NCBI GenBank assembly: GCA_947504875.1
Contig: CANNJI010000003.1
Span: 1-52,766, forward strand
DNA: 52,766 bases
Source: Legionellaceae bacterium
GTDB taxonomy: Bacteria > Pseudomonadota > Gammaproteobacteria > Legionellales > Legionellaceae
Direction of reading: 5' to 3'
In this document: piece by piece, positions 8,535 through 17,181 of the stretch
How the letters are laid out: the number at the start of each line of letters is the position of its first letter
Numbering within the stretch: the first letter of the stretch is position 1
Notes under the pieces: generated by a model
What the model was told of the DNA's origin: nothing
The model's input: only the letters and a program-made list of their open reading frames with translations
Databases searched by the model: none
Translations under genes and position numbers: made by a program

Positions 8535-9795
8535 CGTAAATCCGTCGAACGCAATAATCAGGCAAGGGTTTATTATGATGAAAAAAAGATAAATCAAAGC
8601 AAGATAAATGTCGCTCGCCACGCCTAGGTAAGACCGCATCTATAAATTCAACCGGTTGACTCCCATAAGCCATTTGAAGTTGATGAGCAATATAGGTTTC
8701 GAGAAGTGTTTTAGCTGGGGCGCTTAAATCGTTACGTTGATACCGACCACTGAACAAATAAACCTCTAAATGCGCATGCCGTTGAGCAAAATATCCCCCA
8801 TAATAAGCGGAGCCATCATAAGTTTCATCAGGAATAGCTAACGATGAATGGCCATATCGGTTATCCCAATTAATATACGAATGCAGCGCGGGCTCAATAC
8901 ATTGTGAGAGTGCATTTTCTTTGAAATTAACCCAGTACGCATTTTTATTACCTACAGCAAGAATAAAATCAGACCGTAGTAACCAAATTTTTTTTTCATT
9001 CAATGCGAGAGAACAAGACACTTGAGAGAGTGCTTGATATGCAGGATTAATGCCTACATCATCTGCTCGATGATAAGCACTTGAAATGGTAGGCACCCAT
9101 TGCCTGATGAGTGCTTCGACATTAGTCTCAGGCATGTTCTTTTGGGTGACAGACGAACAGGGATAAAAAACAGAGGATTTTGTCATAGATAAAACAGGAG
9201 GTGCGAGTATATCTTCCTGTAAATACGATCCCTTATCATGTCGTCCCCGCGCAGGCGGGGATCCATGCTCAGCATGATCAAAATGCCACATCAAGGATAG
9301 ATCCCCGCCTGCGCGGGGACGACAATAACAGCACGTATTTACAAGACGATGCACTAGCAACCGCCTGAGAAAGTCAGATGAATTTTTGATCAACTGAGCC
9401 TTGGCATAAACCTCCGTTATAACAGCCAAACTAATCATGTGCTCGACCCTTTGTGCATGGGTGCCATTGATTTTTAGTGCAATACCCTCAAGTTGAATTG
9501 CCTTTTTATCCTGAAATAGTCCACACCAGCGAAATCCAAGAACAACAGATAAGCCCAATGTATTTAAAACAAGATTACACTGTCGAGAGAGGTCTTGATC
9601 ACCCATAAAAAGTCTGTCAATAAAACGATGCTCTTCTGCTTCATTAAAATCTGCAATAACAGGCCTTCCAAATCGTATAAAAAAATATGCTATTGTATCT
9701 GGATGTGAGCACTCAAAAGCTTCTGATTCCATTGTTGCTGATTCAAATGCATGTTGTATTGCAAAACGCAGTTCATCATTAAAAAAATAGGGCAT
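8470..9795 (-). CDS. Unknown protein carrying an in-frame palindromic repeat
   Basis: This 441-residue protein has no family I recognise. It starts with MPYFFNDELRFAIQHAF and lacks a signal peptide or clear membrane segments. The ATG lies 15 bases after the parC stop on the same strand, so it is probably co-transcribed with parC. Between about residues 158 and 185 the protein is encoded by an 84-base perfect-arm palindrome. This adds 28 codons without breaking the frame and gives the typical repeat translation CRPRAGGD...GSPPARGRHD. Outside that insert the C-terminal half contains aromatic-rich blocks such as AYYGGYFAQRHAHLEVYLF. The 3' end overlaps the exporter OMF gene by 65 bases, which is unusual but keeps both frames open. 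Confidence 0.7.
   Translation of the reverse strand: MPYFFNDELRFAIQHAFESATMESEAFECSHPDTIAYFFIRFGRPVIADFNEAEEHRFIDRLFMGDQDLSRQCNLVLNTLGLSVVLGFRWCGLFQDKKAIQLEGIALKINGTHAQRVEHMISLAVITEVYAKAQLIKNSSDFLRRLLVHRLVNTCCYCRPRAGGDLSLMWHFDHAEHGSPPARGRHDKGSYLQEDILAPPVLSMTKSSVFYPCSSVTQKNMPETNVEALIRQWVPTISSAYHRADDVGINPAYQALSQVSCSLALNEKKIWLLRSDFILAVGNKNAYWVNFKENALSQCIEPALHSYINWDNRYGHSSLAIPDETYDGSAYYGGYFAQRHAHLEVYLFSGRYQRNDLSAPAKTLLETYIAHQLQMAYGSQPVEFIDAVLPRRGERHLSCFDLSFFHHNKPLPDYCVRRIYAKTSPVLDDTHSPPQDFGTSL
9240..9323. repeat. 84-bp palindromic element inserted in frame in a coding gene
   Basis: A perfect 23-base inverted repeat (GTCGTCCCCGCGCAGGCGGGGAT at 9240-9262 against 9301-9323) flanks a 38-base loop that contains another palindrome (CATGCTCAGCATG). 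The total length is exactly 28 codons. It is GC-rich against an AT-rich background. A related half-arm (TCATTCCCGCGCAGGCG) occurs at 27346-27362. The architecture resembles Rickettsia palindromic elements, which insert in frame in genes. Family membership is my inference. Confidence 0.85.
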
Positions 9796-9810
9796 GGCAG
9801 TGTCTGTTCG

Positions 9811-12042
9811 TTATTTATCAAGTCGTAAGGCCGTTACTTGTTGTAACCCCCGCGGCAAGCGATTACCCCGACGTCCACGTGTGCTCACATAAGGCTCACG
9901 ATCATTCGGTTTTAAGGTAAATTGACGCTTTCCTGCTTGAATAATCAACGCTGCATCTTTTGGAACAACCAGCACATCCACCATAAACTCTTGATGCGAA
10001 GCTGCATCTGCTGAAGGAATATTGATAAGTTTATTGCCTTTACCACGACTTAACATTGGAAGCTCATTGGCCATAAATAAAAGCAAGCGGCCCGTACTGG
10101 TGACGCAGGCAATATGTGCTTCATCGGGGGATAAAATGATACGCGGCGGCATAACACGTGCATTGCTGGATAAATTAATACAGGCTTTACCGTTACGATT
10201 TTTTACATGTAAATCACCTAATCGGGTTAAAAACCCATAGCCTGCATCGGTTGCTAACAGTACGCTATCGTCAGGCTCACCACTGATTAAGGCAACAAAG
10301 GATGCGCCATCCACTGGGTTGAGTTTTCCCGTTAAGGGCTCACCTTGTCCTCGCGCAGAGGGTAATACATGTCCGGGTAACGCATACACTTTACCTACAC
10401 TATCAAAAAATACAATTTGTTGATTGCTTCGTGCAGAGGTCTGCGCTTTAAAAGCATCACCTGCTTTATACCCTAAGGTTTCTCCATCAATATCAAAACC
10501 TTTTGCCGCTCGGATCCAGCCTTTTTCAGACAAAACAACGGTAATGGGTTCGTTAGGTAGAATATCCTCTTCTTTTAAAGCTTGTGATTCGCCTCGGGTG
10601 ATAACAGGAGAACGGCGTTTATCACCATACTGATTACGATCGGCTATGATTTCATCTTTCACCAATCCACGTAATCGTTTGTCACTGCTTAATAAGGCCT
10701 CTAACGTGGCTTGCTCTTTCGCAAGCTCATCCAGTTCAGATTGTAATTTCATTTCCTCAAGTTTAGCTAAATGACGTAATTTGGTTTCAAGAATAGTATC
10801 CGCCTGGCGAGGGGTTAATTCAAAACGCGCCATGAGTGCTTCTTTGGGAGAATCGGATTCCCGAATAATACGAATCACTTCATCAAGATTTAAAAAAGCT
10901 ATTAATAGACCATGAAGCACATGTAATCGATCTAGGACATGACTCAAACGATAATTTAAACGCCTTCTCACCGTGCTAAGACGAAAGATAAGCCATTCAT
11001 TTAAAATAGAAATTAGGTTTTTAACCCGTGGCTTACCATCAAGCCCAATCATATTAAAATTAACACGGTAACTGCGTTCAAGATCCGTCGTAGCAAACAA
11101 GTGAGACATGAGACCCTCAGCGTCGATTCGATTTGAACGTGGGATAATCACCAATCGGGTTGGATGCTCATGATCTGACTCATCACGTAAATCTTCAACC
11201 ATGGGTAGTTTTTTCTGTTGCATTTGAGCAGCAATTTGCTCCATTATTTTTTCGCCAGACACTTGATAAGGCAATGCAGTAATCACAATATTATGTTTTT
11301 CGAGCGTATATACCGAACGCATTTTGATCGACCCAAGACCCGTTTCATACATCGATTGGATGGCTGCTTTCGGGGTGATGATTTCAGCAGCTGTCGGAAA
11401 ATCGGGTCCTTGAACACACGTTAGCAGATCATCAAGGGAGGCCTCTGGATTATCCAGCAAATAAATGCAAGCATTGGCCACTTCTGTAAGGTTATGGGGC
11501 AAGATGTCCGATGACATGCCCACCGCAATACCCGTTGCGCCATTGAGCAACACATTAGGTAAGCGTGCGGGGAGTAAAGAAGGCTCTTTTAGCGTAGCGT
11601 CAAAATTATCGACCCAATCAACCGTGCCTTGTTGGAGTTCTGATAGCAACAAATCAGAATATGCCGAAAGGCGTGCTTCTGTGTAGCGCATGGCAGCAAA
11701 TGATTTTGGATCATCAGGCGACCCCCAGTTACCTTGGCCATCAACAAAAGGATAGCGATAAGAAAAAGGTTGTGCCATAAGCACCATGGCTTCATAACAC
11801 GCTAAATCACCATGCGGATGAAATTTACCCAACACATCCCCAACGGTTCGCGCTGATTTTTTGTGTTTAGACGTGACCTTTAAGCCGAGCTCAGACATAG
11901 CATAAACAATGCGTCTTTGAACTGGCTTAAATCCATCTGCCAAATGAGGCAGGGCACGATCTAAAATAACATACATGGAATAATCCAAATATGCTTTTTC
12001 AGTAAATTCAGTGAGTGGTTTACGTTCGGTTGCAAGGTTCAT
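9811..12042 (-). CDS. parC: DNA topoisomerase IV subunit A
   Basis: ParC is the DNA-cleaving subunit of topoisomerase IV, which decatenates daughter chromosomes together with ParE. ATG 12042 ([20 protein letters not shown]) is chosen; an in-frame extension to 12147 has no family support and would run into the tRNA-Leu promoter. The protein is 743 residues. The catalytic tyrosine is Tyr120 in [13 protein letters not shown], the same number as in E. coli. The quinolone-determining loop reads [12 protein letters not shown], so the usual Ser80 is Leu80 while Glu84 is kept. The C-terminal beta-pinwheel repeats ([31 protein letters not shown]) are present. The downstream unknown gene is probably co-transcribed. 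Confidence 0.96.
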   Translation of the reverse strand: MNLATERKPLTEFTEKAYLDYSMYVILDRALPHLADGFKPVQRRIVYAMSELGLKVTSKHKKSARTVGDVLGKFHPHGDLACYEAMVLMAQPFSYRYPFVDGQGNWGSPDDPKSFAAMRYTEARLSAYSDLLLSELQQGTVDWVDNFDATLKEPSLLPARLPNVLLNGATGIAVGMSSDILPHNLTEVANACIYLLDNPEASLDDLLTCVQGPDFPTAAEIITPKAAIQSMYETGLGSIKMRSVYTLEKHNIVITALPYQVSGEKIMEQIAAQMQQKKLPMVEDLRDESDHEHPTRLVIIPRSNRIDAEGLMSHLFATTDLERSYRVNFNMIGLDGKPRVKNLISILNEWLIFRLSTVRRRLNYRLSHVLDRLHVLHGLLIAFLNLDEVIRIIRESDSPKEALMARFELTPRQADTILETKLRHLAKLEEMKLQSELDELAKEQATLEALLSSDKRLRGLVKDEIIADRNQYGDKRRSPVITRGESQALKEEDILPNEPITVVLSEKGWIRAAKGFDIDGETLGYKAGDAFKAQTSARSNQQIVFFDSVGKVYALPGHVLPSARGQGEPLTGKLNPVDGASFVALISGEPDDSVLLATDAGYGFLTRLGDLHVKNRNGKACINLSSNARVMPPRIILSPDEAHIACVTSTGRLLLFMANELPMLSRGKGNKLINIPSADAASHQEFMVDVLVVPKDAALIIQAGKRQFTLKPNDREPYVSTRGRRGNRLPRGLQQVTALRLDK

Positions 12043-12147
12043 GTTTAGTGGATCGCTATTCGCTGTACTTTGATTGTCATTTTGTAAAATAGGTGATTTT
12101 ATCGACTGGGTCAAGGTGTAAACCTTATAATCCAGTATAAATAACAA

Positions 12148-12176
12148 TTGACAATGCTAAACAGGTTGAGTAAGTT
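12148..12176 (+). promoter_or_regulatory. Sigma70-type promoter of tRNA-Leu
   Basis: TTGACA at 12148-12153 is separated by 17 bases from TAAGTT at 12171-12176. The tRNA begins 10 bases after the -10 box, the expected distance for a tRNA promoter with a very short leader. It diverges from parC. Confidence 0.65.
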
Positions 12177-12186
12177 AGCAAACATT

Positions 12187-12273
12187 GCCGAGGTGGTGGA
12201 ATTGGTAGACACGCTAGCTTCAGGTGCTAGTGGGGGTAACCCCGTGGAGGTTCGAGTCCTCTTCTCGGTACCA
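12187..12273 (+). tRNA. tRNA-Leu (CAG)
   Basis: The acceptor arm GCCGAGG pairs with TCTCGGT using G-U pairs, and the 3' end is A then encoded CCA. The anticodon stem CTAGC/GCTAG closes the loop TTCAGGT, giving anticodon CAG. A long variable arm (GTGGGGGTAACCCCGT region) and the TTCGAGT T-loop identify a class II tRNA-Leu that reads CUG codons. The length is 87 bases. Confidence 0.96.
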
Positions 12274-12368
12274 TTGAACTATTTTATAACAGTTCTTAAT
12301 GGTTCACAATAGTGCGTAACATCTTGATTATTATTGAATAACATCGACTTCTCTCTCTCAAATCTTTC

Positions 12369-12545
12369 TCAACTATTCGTGATTTTTCGCATATAACCGC
12401 GAGCACTTTGGGTAAGATTTTTAATCCCTGCTTTATTCAAAGTTGCCGCTTAGTTGAGGGATGGAGTTGCAAAATGGTGCTGTAATAAATATTCTGCTGC
12501 TTGTATAACGCCCTGGTTCACTACTTGCCTATTGGATTCTTTTTG
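12369..12545 (-). pseudogene. Degraded reading frame of unknown family
   Basis: Reading the minus strand from about 12545 gives a protein-like stretch (SNRQVVNQGVIQAAEYLLQ and then HHFATPSLN) up to an in-frame TAA at 12462-12460. It then continues as AATLNKAGIKNLTQSARGYM to a stop at 12371-12369. The amphipathic, protein-like composition on both sides of a single stop suggests a decayed gene or gene tail. I do not recognise the family. A random open stretch of this length is possible, so confidence is low. Confidence 0.3.
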
Positions 12546-12547
12546 AC

Positions 12548-12756
12548 TCACTCATTGGTCTCTTTATCATTTAAATGCTCAGGAAGAAATCCACCGGCTT
12601 GCATATGCCACATGGTGGCATAGTGGCCTTTGAGTTGGATTAATTCGTCATGTGTCCCATCTTCAATAATCTGCCCACAAACACTAAAATTCTATCCATT
12701 TCAGATAGGGTAGATAAACGATGTGCGATTAGTGGCACTTTGCTGGTTGATGAATA
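12548..12756 (-). pseudogene. C-terminal remnant of an ABC transporter ATP-binding subunit
   Basis: On the minus strand the bases encode VPLIAHRLSTLSEMDRILVF, which contains the H-loop and D-loop-adjacent signature of an exporter-type ABC ATPase. A frameshift follows, then GQIIEDGTHDELIQLKGHYA and TMWHMQAGGFLPEHLNDKET ending in NE and TGA at 12550-12548. The phrase GQIIEDGTHDELI is diagnostic for MsbA/MdlB-type exporters. The N-terminal membrane domain, Walker A, signature and Walker B are gone. This is a truncated, frameshifted gene corpse beside tRNA-Leu. Confidence 0.8.
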
Positions 12757-13211
12757 GATCCCGGGCATTAACTGCGACTATGCTCACTGCGTTCGCCAAG
12801 TCGCACCGACAGCATTACGATACTGCGTAACGTGAGTAATTGAGTTAACGGCATTTTTTAACTTAACAATAACACTCAGTTACACTGGTTGGGTGTTACT
12901 CTCACTGACAATCAAGTTTTAAAACCATATCAAACCATACGCTATTTTATCGTGCCATCGCCGGGCTGCGGATAGGTAAAGTCTGTTATTCTGAGCACAA
13001 AAAACACCAACAAAGTTAACAGATCTATCAAATAATGTACTATAATAACACTTAAAGGCCAAATAGCGTTGGTTAGATATCACGCACGAAGATAAAGATG
13101 CAGTACATAAAATACCGTCAATGGGTCGTGCTGAACAAAAGTCTGCATCAGGTAAGGAAACAGAAATAAATGACAGGTCACAGGGACCGCACTAACGATA
13201 TGGAGATGAAT
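12757..13211. other. Gap of about 450 bp with no supported gene
   Basis: No open frame or structured RNA could be supported. A short protein-like string (YRAIAGLRIGKVCYSEHKKH, plus strand near 12945-13015) may be another gene corpse but is too short to assign. Together with the ABC remnant this makes about 900 bp of decayed DNA between tRNA-Leu and the glycine-rich gene. Confidence 0.4.
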
Positions 13212-13496
13212 ATGAACACATGTAAAATGGTTAGCGTTTTATGCTTGTTTATAGGACTGTCTATGAGCAGTATAAGTTATGCTTGGGTTCATGCTGGAGG
13301 TTATGGTGGGTACCATGGTGGCGTATATGGTGGTGACTACCATGGAGCAGCAGCTTACGGAGGTTATCATTATGGCGGGGGATATTATGGAGGAAGAGTC
13401 GTTGGGGGTGTCGACTCCTATTACGACCCGGCCTGCACCATGGTTGATCAGTGCCTACCCAATCTTACGTGTGCATTACAAGAGGTCTGCGAATAA
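13212..13496 (+). CDS. Small secreted Gly/Tyr/His-rich protein
   Basis: This 94-residue protein starts with a signal peptide (MNTCKMVSVLCLFIGLSMSS and ISYA, cleavage after AYA-like ISYA). The mature part is a run of GGY, YGG, HGG and GYH units, followed by a cysteine-containing tail with four cysteines (DPACTMVDQC...LTCALQEVC). ATG 13212 is chosen because GGAG lies at 13201-13204; the upstream in-frame ATGs lack this spacing. Gly/Tyr-rich exported proteins of this kind are often surface or matrix proteins or metal (His) binders, but no function can be assigned. It ends just before a long inverted repeat that separates it from recF. Confidence 0.7.
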   Translation: MNTCKMVSVLCLFIGLSMSSISYAWVHAGGYGGYHGGVYGGDYHGAAAYGGYHYGGGYYGGRVVGGVDSYYDPACTMVDQCLPNLTCALQEVCE

Positions 13497-13502
13497 GATG
13501 AT

Positions 13503-13617
13503 ATAGCCAATTAAAATTTATTTGACTTATTCTCTTACGGCAATGGCTCGTCGGCCTCCAGCCTCCTGAGCTTTATTTGCCTTCAGAAAATAAATCAAAT
13601 AAATTTTAATTGGCTAT
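13503..13617. repeat. Long perfect inverted repeat (23-bp arms) between convergent genes
   Basis: ATAGCCAATTAAAATTTATTTGA (13503-13525) is the exact reverse complement of 13595-13617. The 69-base interior contains GGCCTCCAGCCTCCTGAGC. The element fills the space between the glycine-rich gene and recF. It could be a miniature mobile element or a long bidirectional terminator; there is no T-run typical of an intrinsic terminator. No target-site duplication was obvious. Confidence 0.8.
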
Positions 13618-13619
13618 CG

Positions 13620-14702
13620 TTAGCAAGAAGAAGTTTCACGTGAAACTTCTTCTTTAATAGCTATGCCATCTTTCAAAGAAAAGAAATCAGCATTATTTCG
13701 ATAGTCATTAAATAATTCAGGATCCGTCGTGGTAAAGAATTGTTGTCCGGGGATAGTATCTAACAGTGCAAATAAACGATGTAAATGAGGCTTATCAAGT
13801 TCTGAGGTAATGTCATCAAATAAAAAAATACATTCCTTTTCTAAAAGAGCGGCCTGAGCTAATTTAATAGCGATCAAAATCAATTTTTGTTGGCCACGAG
13901 AAAGATGTTGCTTAGCATTTAAATTATCCATATTAAATATGAGATCGGCTTGATGAGCCCCTGAATGAGTATATTGCCTAAAAACATCCAAATCATATTG
14001 TTCTAACAAAATGGTTTCTAGTGAAGCGCCACTGTTTTTCTTATCCCAACCCTTTTGATAATCAAGGGTGCAAGCAATATTAGTTAATAGGGGAAGCGTT
14101 TTACTAAATTGTTCAGCCCAAGCGCTCACGTATTCCCGCCGATATTCATGTAACTTCTCAGAAACATCAACTAATTGTTTATTCCAAGGGAGAAGATTGG
14201 AGAGTGGTGCTTTTTGACGTAGCAATATATTGCGTTGTTTTAAAATACGACGACAATCTTTTAACAATGAACCATGCGATGGTTTCACGTGAAACAATCC
14301 CCAATCAAGAATAGTCCGTCGAACAGAAGGGCCTGCGTTTATAATTTCAAACATGTCCTGATAAAAAACCTGACAAGGCATCATGAGAGCCAAAGCGCTG
14401 CTTCGTAAACAAGGCGTATGATTAAAACGAACAAAGGTTGCGCTGCGGGTTTTTTGTATACAAACGGTGTTTTCATCAATTGTTTTCCCGAACAGCTCAA
14501 GCGAAGAGAAATCATTCGAAATAAGAGAAGAAAGCTCGCGCGTTTTAAAAGAGCGAGCCGTCGTCAACAGATAAATAGCCTCAAGTACTGAGGTTTTTCC
14601 TGCACCGTTTCCACCAAAAAAAATATTTCGGGTCAAATGAAAAGCGAATCTTTCATTTGAAATATTACGCAAATGGGTAATATCGAGACGAACAATACTC
14701 AT
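13620..14702 (-). CDS. recF: DNA replication and repair protein RecF
   Basis: RecF is an SMC-like ATPase that helps load RecA at gaps through RecFOR. Motifs are Walker A FFGGNGAGKTSVLEAIYLL, ABC signature LSRGQQKLILIAIKLAQ and Walker B IFLFDDITSELD. The length of 360 residues is normal. Its ATG overlaps the dnaN stop (ATGA), in the classical dnaA-dnaN-recF order. The usual next gene, gyrB, is absent. The gene contains two parS-like palindromes, one at codons for the extreme C-terminus and one internal. Confidence 0.97.
   Translation of the reverse strand: MSIVRLDITHLRNISNERFAFHLTRNIFFGGNGAGKTSVLEAIYLLTTARSFKTRELSSLISNDFSSLELFGKTIDENTVCIQKTRSATFVRFNHTPCLRSSALALMMPCQVFYQDMFEIINAGPSVRRTILDWGLFHVKPSHGSLLKDCRRILKQRNILLRQKAPLSNLLPWNKQLVDVSEKLHEYRREYVSAWAEQFSKTLPLLTNIACTLDYQKGWDKKNSGASLETILLEQYDLDVFRQYTHSGAHQADLIFNMDNLNAKQHLSRGQQKLILIAIKLAQAALLEKECIFLFDDITSELDKPHLHRLFALLDTIPGQQFFTTTDPELFNDYRNNADFFSLKDGIAIKEEVSRETSSC
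13632..13647. promoter_or_regulatory. parS-like centromere site 1
   Basis: AGTTTCACGTGAAACT matches the bacterial parS consensus TGTTTCACGTGAAACA at 14 of 16 positions, including the full GTTTCACGTGAAAC core. It is the centre of a larger perfect 30-base palindrome (13625-13654) at the 3' end of recF. ParB binding near oriC is well established for this motif. The parA/parB genes are not in the window. Confidence 0.75.
14281..14296. promoter_or_regulatory. parS-like centromere site 2
   Basis: GGTTTCACGTGAAACA matches the parS consensus at 15 of 16 positions. It lies inside recF, about 650 bp from the first site and about 3 kb from the candidate oriC. Two near-consensus 16-mers this close together are very unlikely by chance. 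Confidence 0.82.
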
Positions 14703-15805
14703 AATTTCATAGGCATGATAATGTATTGATAATGCTCATTCAACAAAGATTCAACTAAAATACTGCTGTCTGTGGTGGAGAAAGATAATCGAACCAATCC
14801 GGCTGGCAAGAAATTAAGCACGTCGATCAAATAACCGGCGTTAACGCCAATTTTAAGCTCATCTCCTTGAGTTTGTGCCTCCAAACTTTCAATAGCCTCT
14901 TCTTTTTCCTGATTATTAGCAACAAAAGTAATAAGACCCGCCTGAATATGTAAAAGAACGGCTCGAGACTTTTCATTGGCTAAAATAATGATACGAGATA
15001 ATACGCGTTTTAAAACATCTCTGTCGATTAAAACTTGTTTATCCTGCTCGCGTGGAATTGCCTTTGAGTACGCAGGAAATCGAGATTCAACCAATTTGGA
15101 AGAAAAAACATAGCAATTTGAAGTTATTTTTATATGATTTTTACCGCAAGAAAGGATAACAGACTCATCAGTGATTGATTGCAGTAATTTTATCATATCC
15201 TGAGCCCCTTTACGGGGAAGAAGCAAACGTTGAAATTGCTGGCCAATAGACATCGGTAGTTTTGCAACGGCCATTCGATGACCGTCCATTGCAACGGCAG
15301 TAAGCCCAGAGGGCTCTATTTCTAACAGCAAGCTATTTAAAAAAACGCGCACATCCTGCTGAGACATTGCAAAATGCGTTGACTGTAAAAGAGAAACTAA
15401 AGAAACCGTGGGTATTGATAGTTCAACATCACTGGCCTCATCCTGCATTTTGGGGTAACCCTCTGCAGGAAGCGTTGAAAGCTTAAAGTGGCTACGGCCC
15501 TGTTTAATAGAAACCGTTCCTTCTTTAAAAATAATTCTGGACTCTGCCCCATCGTCTAAAGATCGAATAATATCGACTACCTTTTTTGCAGGAACGGTGA
15601 TTGCCCCCTGCTGCGAAGAAGACACACACGGGATGCGTGCTGAAACTTCAATTTCGAGATCAGTTGCTGTTAATTGAAGGGTTTGAGCATCTAGAACCAA
15701 CAAAACATGTGACAACAAGGTAAGTGATTGTTTTTTATCAACAGCTCCAGCCACCAAAAGTAAGGGCCCAAGTAAATCTTCTTTGGATATGGTCAGTTCA
15801 AACAT
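14699..15805 (-). CDS. dnaN: DNA polymerase III beta sliding clamp
   Basis: The beta clamp is the ring-shaped processivity factor that holds the polymerase and many repair proteins on DNA. The 368-residue protein shows the three-domain pattern, with VPAKKVVDIIRSL in domain 1, VAMDGHRMAVAKLP in domain 2 and the C-terminal YQYIIMPMKL that forms the protein-binding pocket edge. AAGGAG lies a few bases before the ATG. It sits between dnaA (11-base gap) and recF (ATGA overlap), so the three form one operon. Confidence 0.97.
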   Translation of the reverse strand: MFELTISKEDLLGPLLLVAGAVDKKQSLTLLSHVLLVLDAQTLQLTATDLEIEVSARIPCVSSSQQGAITVPAKKVVDIIRSLDDGAESRIIFKEGTVSIKQGRSHFKLSTLPAEGYPKMQDEASDVELSIPTVSLVSLLQSTHFAMSQQDVRVFLNSLLLEIEPSGLTAVAMDGHRMAVAKLPMSIGQQFQRLLLPRKGAQDMIKLLQSITDESVILSCGKNHIKITSNCYVFSSKLVESRFPAYSKAIPREQDKQVLIDRDVLKRVLSRIIILANEKSRAVLLHIQAGLITFVANNQEKEEAIESLEAQTQGDELKIGVNAGYLIDVLNFLPAGLVRLSFSTTDSSILVESLLNEHYQYIIMPMKL

Positions 15806-15816
15806 ATCAATGCTCC

Positions 15817-17181
15817 TTATGACGACAATGTTCGGATAAGATTTTTATGATCTTCTGCAAACTCACCAGCTTCTTGTAATAAGTCTTTAACTTTACGACA
15901 AGCATGAATCACGGTGGTATGATCTCGCCCACCAAAATGATCACCAATTTCAGGCAAACTATGATTTGTTAGTTCTTTAGCCAAAGCCATTGCCATTTGA
16001 CGCGGTCGGGCTATAGAACGACTACGACGCTTAGACAACAGATCAGCAACTTTTACTTTATAGTATTCAGCAACAGTTTTTTGAATATTATCAAGGGTAA
16101 CAAGCCTATCTTGTAAAGCAAGTAAATCACGGAGCGCATCATTAACAAACTCAATGGTAATTGATTTCCCGGTAAAATGGGCATTAGCAATAACCCGACG
16201 TAAAGCACCTTCGAGTTCACGCACATTTGAACGAATACGTTTTGCAATAAAAAAAGCAACCTCATACGGTAATTCAATATTAGAGAGCTCGGCTTTACTC
16301 ATTAAAATTGCAACTCTCATTTCTAACTCAGGGGGTTCAACTGCAACAGTTAATCCCCAGCCAAAACGTGATTTGAGACGTTCTTCAACACCTTCAATTT
16401 CCTTTGGATAGCGATCACTGGTTAAAATAATTTGCTGCTGGCCTTCTAAAAGTGCATTGAATGTATGAAAAAACTCTTCTTGCGAGCGATCTTTTCCAGC
16501 AAAGAATTGAATATCATCGATAAGCAGGGCATTTAGGGAACGATAAAATCGCTTGAACTCATTGATGGTATTAGTTTGTAACGCTTTAACCATGTCAGCA
16601 ACAAATCGCTCGGAATGCAAATACAACACCTTTGCTTCAGGGTTGTTTTTTAAAATCGTATTGCCAATGGCGTGCATTAAATGGGTTTTTCCCAACCCAA
16701 CGCCACCATAAATAAACAATGGATTATAGGCATCACCAGGACACTCTGCTACTTGCATTGATGCAGCACGAGCAAGTTGGTTTGAGTTTCCTTCGACGAA
16801 ACTTTCAAAAACGAATTTTTTATTTAAGTAACTGTTTTTGTAATGATCAGCCGATTTTTTAGTAGAAACAGCAAAGTTATCAGCACGAACAGGGCTTTCT
16901 GTTTTAACCTTTTCTTGAACGGACTGAGCTACTTTACTCCCTATCTCAATACTAACCGATTTAATGGCATCAGCACTCAATTGCACTGACAACTCATGAA
17001 TCCGAGGATAAAAATATTTTTTAACCCAATCAACAACAAAACGATTAGGGGCTAATAACACCAAAGTAGCACCATCGTCTAAGGACTCAGCATGTAAAGG
17101 CCGTATCCAGGTATTGAACTGTTGAGGGGTAAATTCAGTTTCTAAAACGGCTAAACACTGCTGCCAAACATTTAAAACCAC
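15817..17181 (-). CDS. dnaA: Chromosomal replication initiator DnaA
   Basis: DnaA binds and melts oriC. Visible features are the N-terminal DnaB-interaction domain ([18 protein letters not shown]), the AAA+ Walker [14 protein letters not shown] and Walker [13 protein letters not shown], the sensor/arginine-finger region LKSRFGWG and the C-terminal DNA-binding signature [14 protein letters not shown]. The start is GTG at 17181, the common dnaA start codon, with GGGGGAG a few bases before it; no in-frame ATG lies nearby. It is the first gene of dnaA-dnaN-recF and points away from the AT-rich intergenic region where oriC is expected. Confidence 0.97.
   Translation of the reverse strand: MVLNVWQQCLAVLETEFTPQQFNTWIRPLHAESLDDGATLVLLAPNRFVVDWVKKYFYPRIHELSVQLSADAIKSVSIEIGSKVAQSVQEKVKTESPVRADNFAVSTKKSADHYKNSYLNKKFVFESFVEGNSNQLARAASMQVAECPGDAYNPLFIYGGVGLGKTHLMHAIGNTILKNNPEAKVLYLHSERFVADMVKALQTNTINEFKRFYRSLNALLIDDIQFFAGKDRSQEEFFHTFNALLEGQQQIILTSDRYPKEIEGVEERLKSRFGWGLTVAVEPPELEMRVAILMSKAELSNIELPYEVAFFIAKRIRSNVRELEGALRRVIANAHFTGKSITIEFVNDALRDLLALQDRLVTLDNIQKTVAEYYKVKVADLLSKRRSRSIARPRQMAMALAKELTNHSLPEIGDHFGGRDHTTVIHACRKVKDLLQEAGEFAEDHKNLIRTLSS

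Noticed and set aside
13625-13654. 30-bp palindrome at the end of recF as a plain terminator
   Set aside because: It lies inside the coding sequence and contains the parS core; no T-run follows on the minus strand.
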